Source: JAMXLO01 sp963850535
GTDB lineage: Bacteria; Pseudomonadota; Alphaproteobacteria; Acetobacterales; Acetobacteraceae
Length of the DNA: 64,000 bases
Direction: 5' to 3'
NCBI GenBank assembly: GCA_963850535.1
Contig: CAWKMC010000020.1
Location: forward strand, 124,001-188,000
Shown: positions 34,120 through 42,486 of the stretch, piece by piece
Numbering within the stretch: the stretch's first letter is position 1
How the letters are laid out: each line of letters opens with the position of its first letter
Notes under the pieces: generated by a model
Databases searched by the model: none
Seen by the model: the letters and a program-made list of their open reading frames with translations, nothing else
What the model was told of the DNA's origin: nothing
Position numbers and translations under genes: made by a program

Positions 34120-34610
34120 GAAGCGGACGCGTCTGGAAGTTCGGCGACAACATCAATACCGATCTGATGCTGCCAGGCCCATATCTCTATCGTAGTCCGG
34201 ACGAGCAGGCGCGCGCCGTATTCATGAACAACCGGCCGGGTTGGGTCGATCAGGTGCAGAAGGGTGACGCGATCGTCGGCGGCTTCAATTATGGTATGGG
34301 CTCGTCGCGACCGGCAGCGCGCAGCATCCGCAACTGCGGCATCGGGTTCCTGCTGGCGGAGACCATCAACGGGCTGTTCTTCCGCAATGCAGTCAATTAC
34401 GGGCTGCTGGCCTGCGAATGTTCCGGCGTGTCCGGCGCCTTCGAGGAGGGTGACAAAGCGGAACTCGACATCGAGGCCTGGACCGCGCGCAATCCTCGCA
34501 CCGGCCAAGCACTGAAGGTTTCGCCGGTGCCGCAGCAGCTTTTGGCGATGATGCTGGGGGGTGGCGTGTATCCGATACTGGAGCGAGAGGGATTGATCGC
34601 GTCCCGTTAG
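34116..34610 (+). CDS. Aconitase/isopropylmalate-isomerase family dehydratase, small subunit
   Basis: 164-residue LeuD-type swivel domain from ATG 34116, overlapping the large-subunit stop as ATGA. It starts RVWKFGDNINTDLMLPGPYL, the usual GD.I.TD signature, and has the substrate loop VGGFNYGMGSSRPAARSIRN, with YGMGSSR in place of the aconitase FG.GSSREH. The missing Glu-His after SSR resembles non-leucine members of the family, so an unusual hydroxyacid substrate is possible. Works as a heterodimer with the preceding subunit. Confidence 0.88.
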   Translation: MRSGRVWKFGDNINTDLMLPGPYLYRSPDEQARAVFMNNRPGWVDQVQKGDAIVGGFNYGMGSSRPAARSIRNCGIGFLLAETINGLFFRNAVNYGLLACECSGVSGAFEEGDKAELDIEAWTARNPRTGQALKVSPVPQQLLAMMLGGGVYPILEREGLIASR

Positions 34611-34621
34611 GGAGAAACTGG

Positions 34622-35647
34622 ATGAAGATCGTTGTCTTTGGTCCCGAGAGGCGCGTGGGCGTATTGCGGGGCAATCAGGTTGTCGATCTATCGCTTGCCT
34701 ATGCCAAATACCTGAAAGAGCGCCAGAGCGAGCGACAGCCGACACGTCTGGCTGCGGTCATGGTGCCGAGTGATCTCGCCCGCTTCATCGAAGGTGGCCA
34801 GCGCACGCTCGAGCTTGCTGATGCGGCGCTCGATCACCTGTTCGGCAATGTGCAGGACCAACTCGGCCCGGATGGCGAGGCCCTGTTGCGCAAGGCATCT
34901 GAGGTGCGCCTGCATGCTCCGCGACCTGACGGATCGCGGATCGCCTGTGCGGGCGGCAATTTCGCCGATCACCTCGCCGGCATGGCCGCGATGGGGCTGC
35001 TGCCTGGTGCCGGCCGGATGTCGATCGATGAGGCGGCGAAGAAGATCAGGGACAACGGGATCTGGGGATTCTGGAAAGTCGGTCGGCATACAGCAGCTTC
35101 GGGTGAGCAGTTGCCTTACCCGAGTAGGGCGGACCGGCTGGACTACGAAGGCGAGGTCGCGATCATTCTCAATCGTGAGGTGAGGGACGTTCGCGCGACC
35201 GACGCTAAGGATCTGGTCTGGGGGGTCACCCTGTTGGGGGATTGGAGCATCAGGAGCCCGGCCGAGCCGACAGGTCCGCTGCGGTTTGGTATGGCCAAGA
35301 ACTTCGACCAGTCATGCTCTTTGGGGCCTTGCATTATCGTCGGCGAGTTGGACCCGACCGATATCGATGTGGAGACCTACGTGAATGGCGAGCGCCGCCA
35401 GCAGTTCAATACGCGCGACATGGTGTTCTCCTTTTGGGAATATATCGAGTATTTATCGCGCGACCTGACCTTGTACCCTGGGGACATCATCAGCAGTGGC
35501 ACGGCTGCGGGCACTGCCGCAGATTCCAGTCCAAGATTGGCCGATGGAAACTTCGCTCCGGAGCGGTTCCTCAAGCCTGGCGACGTCGTCCGGATCACTT
35601 CGCCTGCAATTGGCGCTTTGGAGGCACACATCGGACTGAAGCCGTGA
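34622..35647 (+). CDS. Fumarylacetoacetate hydrolase (FAH) family protein
   Basis: 341 residues, preceded by GGGAG. The N-terminal segment MKIVVFGPERRVGVLRGNQV is a typical small FAH_N domain. The catalytic barrel carries metal-binding Glu residues in RLDYEGEVAIILNREVRDVR, and the late loop RDLTLYPGDIISSGTAAGTA, typically TLxPGDVIxTGTPxG. Family members hydrolyse, hydrate or decarboxylate beta-keto acids. Third gene of the dehydratase operon, 12 bases after the small subunit. Confidence 0.88.
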   Translation: MKIVVFGPERRVGVLRGNQVVDLSLAYAKYLKERQSERQPTRLAAVMVPSDLARFIEGGQRTLELADAALDHLFGNVQDQLGPDGEALLRKASEVRLHAPRPDGSRIACAGGNFADHLAGMAAMGLLPGAGRMSIDEAAKKIRDNGIWGFWKVGRHTAASGEQLPYPSRADRLDYEGEVAIILNREVRDVRATDAKDLVWGVTLLGDWSIRSPAEPTGPLRFGMAKNFDQSCSLGPCIIVGELDPTDIDVETYVNGERRQQFNTRDMVFSFWEYIEYLSRDLTLYPGDIISSGTAAGTAADSSPRLADGNFAPERFLKPGDVVRITSPAIGALEAHIGLKP

Positions 35648-35724
35648 CAAAGCAAGCTGGCGGCAATGGCGGCGTGAACCAGGCGCTACTGGTCATCTTC
35701 AACCCATCTCGGTAATGTGCATCG

Positions 35725-36204
35725 ATGGCGGCGACGACTCCCTTCTGGAAGATCAAGACGCTGGAGCAGATGTCCCATGAGGAGTGGGAGTCGTTGTGCG
35801 ATGGTTGCGGCCGGTGCTGTCTGCACAAGCTGCGCGACGATGACACCGGTGCGCTGTCATTTACCAATGTCGCTTGCCGACTGCTGGACCTGCACAGTTG
35901 CCAGTGCAGCGACTACGCACATCGTCGACGCCGCGTGCCGGATTGCGTATCACTGACACCAGCCGAGGTGCGGGCAATCGACTGGCTGCCGCCGTCCTGT
36001 GCCTATCGCCGTCTGGCGGAAGGGAAAGATCTGGCGTGGTGGCACCCGCTGGTATCAGGCGATCCCGAGACTGTGCATACCGCCGGAATCTCAACGCGTG
36101 ACCGTGCCATCAGTGAGCGAAAGGCCGGCCCGTTCGAGCACCATGTGGTAGATTGGCCTGGTCGGATGCCACGCGCCAAACGCTCGACGCAGGAGAAGCC
36201 CTGA
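35725..36204 (+). CDS. YcgN-family cysteine-cluster protein (UPF0260)
   Basis: 159-residue protein with the UPF0260 cysteine pattern WESLCDGCGRCCLHKLRDDD then ACRLLDLHSCQCSDYAHR and VPDCVSLTP, enough Cys to bind a metal or Fe-S cluster. The closing WHPLVSGDPETVHTAGIS is also typical. Function of the family is unknown. It lies between the FAH and DapA-family genes and its stop overlaps the next ATG (TGATG), so it belongs to this operon. Confidence 0.9.
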   Translation: MAATTPFWKIKTLEQMSHEEWESLCDGCGRCCLHKLRDDDTGALSFTNVACRLLDLHSCQCSDYAHRRRRVPDCVSLTPAEVRAIDWLPPSCAYRRLAEGKDLAWWHPLVSGDPETVHTAGISTRDRAISERKAGPFEHHVVDWPGRMPRAKRSTQEKP

Positions 36205-37127
36205 TGATGAAGGATGCCTTGTTCGCCGGTGTGAATGCGGCGGTGCTGACACCGATGAGAGCCGACCTGTCGGTCGATCTCGATCGGATGGCGCGACACT
36301 GTCGCTGGCTGTTGGCGAATGGCTGCAACAACCTGGGCGTTCTTGGTACGACTGGGGAGGCGAACAGCGTTGGCCTGCACGAGCGCATTGAGGCGCTGCA
36401 GGGATTGATCGAACGCGGCATTCCTGCAGCGAAGATGATGCCTGGCACCGGTGTGTCCGCGCTGACCGATACGGTGCTGCTGACCAAGCATGTGGCGGAC
36501 ATGGGCTGCCGTGGTGCACTGCTGTTGCCACCGTTCTACTATAAGAACCCGACAGATGATGGGCTGTTCGCGTATTTCTCTGAAGTGATCAATCGGGTGG
36601 GCGGCCGCATCAAGTACTATCTGTACAACTTCCCCCAGCAATCGGCGGTTCCGTTCAGCGTCGAGCTGATTGGCCGGTTGTTGAAGGCGTTTCCCGGGAC
36701 GATCAAGGGCGTGAAGGACAGCAGCGGCAACTACGACAGCGGCCGTGCCTATGTGGAGAACTTTGCCAAAGACGGGTTCGAGGTATATGCAGGCGACGAT
36801 ACGCTACTACGACCGTTGTTGTTGCTGGGGAGCGCGGGGTGCATCACCGCCGCGGCGAATGTGAATTCGCCCATCGCGGCGCAGGTCTATGCCAACTGGA
36901 ACAACGATCGGGGCGCTGTCGCTCATGAGACGCTTAGCGCGACTCGTCGTGCAATTGTGTCTGCGCCTGCGGCGATACCAGCACTGAAAGCGCTGATGGC
37001 ACGCCACACCGGCGACGAGGCATGGCACAACATGCGTCCGCCGCATCTGAAGCTGACAGGCGAACAGCAGGCAAAGCTATTCGCCGCGTTCGATGCGTCC
37101 GGTGTCTCATTGGCGAAGGCGGCATAG
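36204..37127 (+). CDS. Dihydrodipicolinate synthase/N-acetylneuraminate lyase family aldolase (DapA-like)
   Basis: 307 residues from ATG 36204. The TIM-barrel aldolase has LGVLGTTGEANSVGLHERIE, containing the GTTGE dicarboxylate-binding loop, KYYLYNFPQQSAVPFSVELI with the catalytic Tyr, and FPGTIKGVKDSSGNYDSGRA with the Schiff-base Lys. Because it follows a dehydratase and FAH-family enzyme it is more likely a catabolic 2-keto-acid aldolase than the lysine-pathway DapA. Coupled to the YcgN gene by overlap. Confidence 0.88.
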   Translation: MMKDALFAGVNAAVLTPMRADLSVDLDRMARHCRWLLANGCNNLGVLGTTGEANSVGLHERIEALQGLIERGIPAAKMMPGTGVSALTDTVLLTKHVADMGCRGALLLPPFYYKNPTDDGLFAYFSEVINRVGGRIKYYLYNFPQQSAVPFSVELIGRLLKAFPGTIKGVKDSSGNYDSGRAYVENFAKDGFEVYAGDDTLLRPLLLLGSAGCITAAANVNSPIAAQVYANWNNDRGAVAHETLSATRRAIVSAPAAIPALKALMARHTGDEAWHNMRPPHLKLTGEQQAKLFAAFDASGVSLAKAA

Positions 37128-37235
37128 CAAATTACGAGGCGCTGAGGACACAGTCGGGCAGAGACTCTGCCTACTCCGCGGTTTCGTGATGAATATTCAT
37201 TGACAAATCGGTGCCATCTGTCGTTGGTGGACAGA

Positions 37236-37937
37236 ATGGAAATGCCGCGGACTGAAGTGCTGGCACTGCCCAGCGGTCCGACTCGCGTTGAATGGCGACG
37301 CAACCGACGTGCACGACGCGTCAGCCTGCGGATTGATCCGTGCGGCGGTGGCGTTGTTGTGACCCTGCCGATGCGCGCAGGACGCGGGGCCGGCATGGCT
37401 CTCCTGATGAATCATGCCGAGTGGGTGGCCAACCGGCTGGCTGCGTTGCCTGATGCTTTGCCGTTCGAGGATGGTTCGCAAGTTCCGATCGATCATAAGC
37501 CCCATCGCATTCGCCATGTGCCGCAGGCGTGCGGGGGCGCATGGATCGAGAGCGGCGAACTGCATGTCAGCGGAGCGCCTGAATTCCTGTCTCGTCGCGT
37601 CACCGATTTCCTTCGCGCCGAAGCATTGCAGCGCTTGTCCACTTTGGTGGTCGCGAAAGCCGCGCGGATCAATGTCACGCCGCGCCGAGTAGCGGTGAAG
37701 GATACGCGCAGCCGCTGGGGCAGTTGTGCCGTCGATGGGTCGCTCGCGTTCAGCTGGCGACTGGTGATGACGCCGGAATTCGTGCAGGACTACGTCGCCG
37801 CACACGAAGTCGCGCATCTGAAGCACATGAACCACGGCAAGCGGTTTTGGGGCGTCGTCAACCAACTTACTCCGCACGCCGAAGCTGCGATTCCGTGGCT
37901 GCGCGCAGAAGGCTTCCGGCTGCTGCGCATCGGGTGA
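37236..37937 (+). CDS. YgjP/SprT-like zinc metallopeptidase (DUF45)
   Basis: 233 residues from ATG 37236. The central signature VKDTRSRWGSCAVDGSLAFS precedes the HExxH zinc site YVAAHEVAHLKHMNHGKRFW, where the downstream His in NHGKRFW is the third ligand. The basic N-terminus (VEWRRNRRARRVSLRIDPCG) is typical of YgjP. The family is annotated M48-like; the physiological substrate is unknown. An upstream TTG at 37200 is possible but unneeded. Confidence 0.88.
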   Translation: MEMPRTEVLALPSGPTRVEWRRNRRARRVSLRIDPCGGGVVVTLPMRAGRGAGMALLMNHAEWVANRLAALPDALPFEDGSQVPIDHKPHRIRHVPQACGGAWIESGELHVSGAPEFLSRRVTDFLRAEALQRLSTLVVAKAARINVTPRRVAVKDTRSRWGSCAVDGSLAFSWRLVMTPEFVQDYVAAHEVAHLKHMNHGKRFWGVVNQLTPHAEAAIPWLRAEGFRLLRIG

Positions 37938-38000
37938 CGCCGCGCCGCATGGTCTGTATTGTGTCGGGGGAAATCATCCGCGCCCGGCACAAGAGGGACC

Positions 38001-38943
38001 ATGGGAGGATCGACAACCGCCGTCCGGCAGGCCGAGTTGCGCAGCTTGCGTGGTGTCGGCTTCCGCACCAGCAGCGCGCAGCGTTGGCTCGATCGGCAGT
38101 TTGCGCGTCTGGCGGTGCTGCCGACCAGTGCGATGATGCTGCTGATCTTCGGGATCCCATTGGCGTTCTCGTTTTATCTCAGCTTCCAAGGCTGGTCGCC
38201 CGAACAGGCGCTGTTCGCCGGTAATTTCGCGGGCAGCGCGAATTACGAGGACCTGCTGACCGACCCGCAGTTTCTGGCAAGCCTGTCGGTCACTTGCATC
38301 TACACCGCTGTCACGGTCGCGACCGAGCTTGCATTGGGGATGGCGATCGCGCTGTTGCTGAACGTCGATCTGCCGATGATCGGATTGTTTCGCACGATAT
38401 TGGTCGTGCCGATGATGATCACCCCGATCGTCGCCGCGCTGTGCTGGAAGCTGCTGCTCGATCCGGATCACGGCGTGGTGAACTATTGGATCGGTAGCCA
38501 CATCGTCTGGCTGGGCCGACCGGACACGGCGCTGATCTCGGTCATCGTGGTGAACCTGTGGCAGAACGCGCCGTATGTCGCGGTGCTGTTGCTGGCGGGA
38601 CTGCGCTCCTTGCCAAGCGAACCGGTCGAGGCGGCGTCGATCGACGGTGCGAGCTGTTTGGCAAGTGTTCTGGCACGTTACCTTGCCGCTGCTGCGACCC
38701 TATATACTCGTGGCGCTGCTGCTCCGCACCATTTTCGAATTTCGCGCCTTCGACAATATCTATGTGATGACAAGCGGTGGGCCGGCGAACGCGACCATGT
38801 CGCTGTCGATGTTCACCTACCTGGCGTCCTTCGTGCAATTCGATCTGAGCCTGGGCGCCGCGGCGTCATGGTTGATGCTGTTCATGTGCCTGTTGCTGTG
38901 CCTGTTCTTCATCGCGGTGATCCGCCGGCGAGAGGCGAATTGA
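38001..38943 (+). pseudogene. Carbohydrate-type ABC transporter permease 1 (MalF-like), frameshifted
   Basis: Six-span inner-membrane permease starting at ATG 38001. Early part: LPTSAMMLLIFGIPLAFSFY and LVVPMMITPIVAALCWKLLL. At about 38655-38658, inside the EAA loop, an extra T changes the frame from EAASIDGASC to LASVLARY. Removing it gives CWQVFWHVTLPLLRPYILVA, the normal continuation, then VMTSGGPANATMSLSMFTYL to the stop at 38943. Partner of the second permease and two binding proteins downstream. The break is in the ATPase-coupling loop, so a real shift would inactivate import. Confidence 0.88.
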
Positions 38944-38994
38944 TGGCCGGATCAAGTCCGGCCATCACGATAGAGGGCCGGGCTGGCGCCCGGA
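38941..38994. repeat. Double palindrome, REP-like intergenic element
   Basis: An 11-base perfect inverted repeat (TGATGGCCGGA, loop TCAAG, TCCGGCCATCA at 38941-38967) overlaps the permease stop. It is followed by CCGGGC-tggc-GCCCGG at about 38978-38993. The ATGGCCGGA/TCCGGCCAT arms recur at 59305-59339, which suggests a dispersed palindromic repeat rather than a unique terminator. Confidence 0.55.
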
Positions 38995-39001
38995 TCAATG
39001 T

Positions 39002-39859
39002 ATGATGGCGGGCCTCCACGGTGTCGGTTCGCGACGCAGCAAGCTGATGTTCGCTGGGTTGGTCTATGTCGCGCTGACCGTCATGACCGCGGTGTTTCTG
39101 TTCCCGCTGCTATGGGTGATCGGCCTATCGCTGAAGACGCGGCTGCAGGTATTCGCAATGCCCCCGCTGTTCGTGTGGAAGCCGACGCTGGAGAACTACG
39201 CTGCGGTGCTCGGGCAGGCGGATTTTCTGCAGGCGTTCGTCAACAGCCTGGTGGTATCGTCCGGCGCGGTGCTGCTGTCGCTCTGCGTCGGCGTCCCGGC
39301 GGCCTATGCGTTCGCGCGATTTCCGTTTCGCGGCGGGTCGTTCCTGTTCTTCTCGCTGCTGGTCATGCGCATGCTGCCGCCGATCGCGGTGCTGGTGCCG
39401 ATGTACATATTGTTCAGCAAGTTCGGGTTGACCACGACACGGTTCAGCGTGGTGCTGGCCTACAGCACCTTCAGCCTGCCGCTGGTGGTGTGGATCATGC
39501 GCGGGTTCTTCGAGGATCTGCCGCGCGAACTGGAGGAAAGCGCCTGGGTCGATGGCGCGTCGCGCTACGCAGCGTTCCGTCACGTGGTGCTGCCGCTGAT
39601 CCGGCCGGGGCTGGTGGCGGCGAGCATCCTCTGCCTGCAATTGGCCTGGAACGACTTTCTGTTCTCCGCCGTGCTGACCAACAACGCGACGCGCACGCTG
39701 CCGGTGCTGATGGCAGGCTTTTCCGGCGGCGACACCGGCACCGACTGGGGCGGCATGACTGCCTCTGGCGTGCTGGTGATCCTGCCGGTGTTGATATTCT
39801 CATTCGCGGCGCAACGGCATCTGGTGGCCGGGCTGTCGTCGGGTGCGGTCAAGGGTTGA
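39002..39859 (+). CDS. Carbohydrate-type ABC transporter permease 2 (MalG-like)
   Basis: 285-residue intact permease. Features: LTVMTAVFLFPLLWVIGLSL first span, FVNSLVVSSGAVLLSLCVGV, and the EAA loop ELEESAWVDGASRYAAFRHV then VLPLIRPGLVAASILCLQLA. A typical MalG-type C-terminus follows (ILPVLIFSFAAQRHLVAGLS). Forms the membrane pore with permease 1. No ATPase gene is found in the cluster within this window, so the importer must use one encoded elsewhere or shared. Confidence 0.92.
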   Translation: MMAGLHGVGSRRSKLMFAGLVYVALTVMTAVFLFPLLWVIGLSLKTRLQVFAMPPLFVWKPTLENYAAVLGQADFLQAFVNSLVVSSGAVLLSLCVGVPAAYAFARFPFRGGSFLFFSLLVMRMLPPIAVLVPMYILFSKFGLTTTRFSVVLAYSTFSLPLVVWIMRGFFEDLPRELEESAWVDGASRYAAFRHVVLPLIRPGLVAASILCLQLAWNDFLFSAVLTNNATRTLPVLMAGFSGGDTGTDWGGMTASGVLVILPVLIFSFAAQRHLVAGLSSGAVKG

Positions 39860-39887
39860 AACAAACGGGGGAAACGAATGGCCAGAG

Positions 39888-41176
39888 TTGAAGCGTCGCA
39901 CGCTGCTGCAGGCGTCAGTAGGCATGCTCGCCGCGCCGCAGATCATGGCGCAGAGCAAGCCGGAAAAGCTGGTCTATGTCGGCGACAACGGTCCCTGGCA
40001 CTACGTCATGGTCGAAGAGGTCGCGCCCGCGTTCGAGAAGGCGACCGGCATCAAGGTCGACTTCACCCTGCTGCCGGTTGATCCATGGCGGGCACGCCTG
40101 CGAGCAGAGCTGGGCGCTGGCAGCAGCGGCATCGATGTGGCGCAGTTCTCGATCAGCATGACCGGCTGGATGGCGCCGCATATGGAAGATCACGAGCCGC
40201 TGCTGGCGCAGATCAAGGCGAAGCACCCCGAGTTCGACTGGAACGACTATCTGACCGGCACCAAGAAGGCGGCGACCTACGACGGCAAGCTGACGCGGCC
40301 TGCCGTACCGCATCACCACCGGCATCTTCCACTACCAGAAGGCGCTGCTGGAGACAGGCAGGCTTCGCCAAGCCGCCGGAGAACTGGGAGCAGTTCCTGA
40401 AGACCGCGCAGGCGGTGAACACGCCGCCCGAGCGCTATGCCTATGGCCTGATGGGCATGCAAGGTGCCGGTATGTATTCCTGCCTTGCCTCCTGTTCTGT
40501 TCTCCAACGGCGGCGCCCGCATGGTGGACTTCAAGACCGGCGAAGTATTCATCAACGACGCCAAGGCGGTGGAAGCGCTGCAGTTCTACGGCGATCTGAT
40601 CACCAAGTACAAGCTGGTGCCGCCGGATGCGATGACCTGGCAATTCGAGGAAATCGTCGCCGGCGGCCAGCGCGACCGCTATGCCATGGTGCAGATGTTC
40701 GCGCCCTACGGCACTCTGATCAACGATCCGAAGCTCTCCAAGACCGGCGGCAAAGTGGGCATGGACCACGGTTCCCGGGCCACACAACAAGGAGGAAGGC
40801 CGCACCTGGATCGACGGCCACACAATCGGCGTCCCGAAATACAGCAAGAACAAGGAATGGGCACTGGAGTTCGTGGCGATGTGCTGCGCCCGCGACTGGC
40901 AGAAGCGGGCGATGATTCCGCGGCAACTCTCCGCCGCTGCGCTCGGTATTGGAGGATCCCGATATGATCGAGCGGATCGGCTGGCCGCCGGTAGCGGCGC
41001 AGGCGATCGAAACCGGTGTGCCTACCCCGGGCAATCCAGTTTGGGACACGTTGGAGGTGCAGATGCGGTCCGCTATCGCCCAAGTTCAACTCGGACAGAA
41101 GACCGCCAAGGTCGCGCTGGACGAACTGGCAGCGGACTGGCAACGCAGTCTTAGACGCGCAGGAATTGGCCGGTGA
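39888..41176 (+). pseudogene. ABC transporter substrate-binding protein, copy 1, multiply frameshifted
   Basis: Family 1 extracellular binding protein. A TTG at 39888 opens MKRRTLLQASVGMLAAPQIM, a signal peptide. The mature part starts KPEKLVYVGDNGPWHYVMVE. The reading frame must change at about 40290, 40356, 40480, 40758 and 40917 to follow the family and its tandem paralogue. Pieces recovered: LPYRITTGIFHYQKALLET; GFAKPPENWEQFLKTAQAV; ALPPVLFSNGGARMVDFKTG; WTTVPGPHNKEEGRTWIDG; and finally MIERIGWPPVAAQAIETGVP to the stop at 41176. Each change is one base. Coding similarity is preserved between breaks, so the decay is recent or the calls are wrong. Confidence 0.85.
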
Positions 41177-42465
41177 TCTGCCGCCGTTCGCTGTTGCAGG
41201 CGGGCGCCGCGGCGGCGGTGCTGCCGCGTGTGGCTCTGGCGCAGAACAAGCCGGAGAAGCTGGTGTTCGTTGGCGACAACGGGCCGTGGCACTGGTGTCT
41301 GGTCGAGGAGGTCGCGCCGGCATTCGAAAAGCAGCACGGGATCAAGGTCGACTTCACCCTGCTGCCGATCGATGCGCTGAGCGCGCGGCTGAAGGCGGAG
41401 TTGAACTCCGGCTCGTCTGGCATCGACGTCATCCAGTGGACCGCCACCTATGCCGGCTGGCTGGCGCAGCATATGGAGGACCACGACAAGCTGCTGGCCA
41501 ACTCAGCGAGCAAGCACCCCGATTTTGACTGGGACGATTTCCTGCCGCCGATCCGCGACATGGCGAGCTATCAGGGCAAGCTGCTGGGCATTCCGTATCG
41601 CGTCACCGCAAGCATTTTAAACTATCAGAAGCAGCTGCTGGCGGATGTTGGCTTCAACAAGGCGCCAGAGAATTGGGAGGAGTTTCAGGCAGCACTGATT
41701 GCCACCACCAAGGCAGGCGCGCCGAACCGCTACGGCCTGGGCATCTGGGGACGGCAGGGACCCGCGATCGTCGGCGGCTTCTCGCCTTTCCTGCGCGGCA
41801 ACGGCGGTCGCTATTTCGATCCGAAGACCTACGAGATCGAGATCAACAACGTCCGTGCGGTTGAGGCGCTGCAGTACTATGGCGACCTGATGACCAAGTA
41901 CAAGGTCATCGTGCCGGATGCGATCACCTGGGAGTTCGACGAGATCGTCGCCGGCGGACAAAATGACCGCTACGCAATGACGATCACGCTCGCGCCATAC
42001 GGCACGCTGATCAACGATCCGAAGCTGTCGAAGACCACCGGCAAGTGGGCCTGGGCCGTCGCGCCCGGCGCACATTCGCGCGCGGACAGCAGGGTGAGCG
42101 TGGGCGGCTGGACATTCGGCGTGCCGACGGCATCGAAGAACAAGGACTGGGCGTTCGAGTTCATCCAGTTTGCCTGCTCGAAGGACTGGATGCGCCGGTC
42201 GGTGGTGCGCGGCAACGCACCGCCTCGCGTGTCGGTGCTGAAGCACCCCGACGTGATACGCGACTACGGTTGGGCGCCGGTGCTGGCCGAAGCGATGCAG
42301 ACCGCGACACTGGAGCCGCGCGATGCGATCTGGCCTACGATGGAACTGTCGCTGCGCACCGCGATCTCCTCCGTGCTGTCCGGGCAGAACACTGCAAAGC
42401 CGGCGCTCGATGCGGTCGCGTCGGACTGGCAACGCGCTCTGCGGCGGGCGGGGTTGAAGGGCTGA
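41173..42465 (+). CDS. ABC transporter substrate-binding protein, copy 2
   Basis: 430 residues, intact, from GTG 41173 overlapping the copy 1 stop. The signal peptide MICRRSLLQAGAAAAVLPRV is followed by KPEKLVFVGDNGPWHWCLVE. The central domain contains PYRVTASILNYQKQLLADVG and FSPFLRGNGGRYFDPKTYEI, and the hinge region GGWTFGVPTASKNKDWAFEF. Type 1 bacterial extracellular solute-binding protein for a sugar or sugar-like solute. It aligns with copy 1 along its whole length (my impression about 55-60 percent), so this is a tandem duplication. Confidence 0.92.
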   Translation: MICRRSLLQAGAAAAVLPRVALAQNKPEKLVFVGDNGPWHWCLVEEVAPAFEKQHGIKVDFTLLPIDALSARLKAELNSGSSGIDVIQWTATYAGWLAQHMEDHDKLLANSASKHPDFDWDDFLPPIRDMASYQGKLLGIPYRVTASILNYQKQLLADVGFNKAPENWEEFQAALIATTKAGAPNRYGLGIWGRQGPAIVGGFSPFLRGNGGRYFDPKTYEIEINNVRAVEALQYYGDLMTKYKVIVPDAITWEFDEIVAGGQNDRYAMTITLAPYGTLINDPKLSKTTGKWAWAVAPGAHSRADSRVSVGGWTFGVPTASKNKDWAFEFIQFACSKDWMRRSVVRGNAPPRVSVLKHPDVIRDYGWAPVLAEAMQTATLEPRDAIWPTMELSLRTAISSVLSGQNTAKPALDAVASDWQRALRRAGLKG

Positions 42466-42486
42466 CCCCGCACCCGTACAGTCGCA

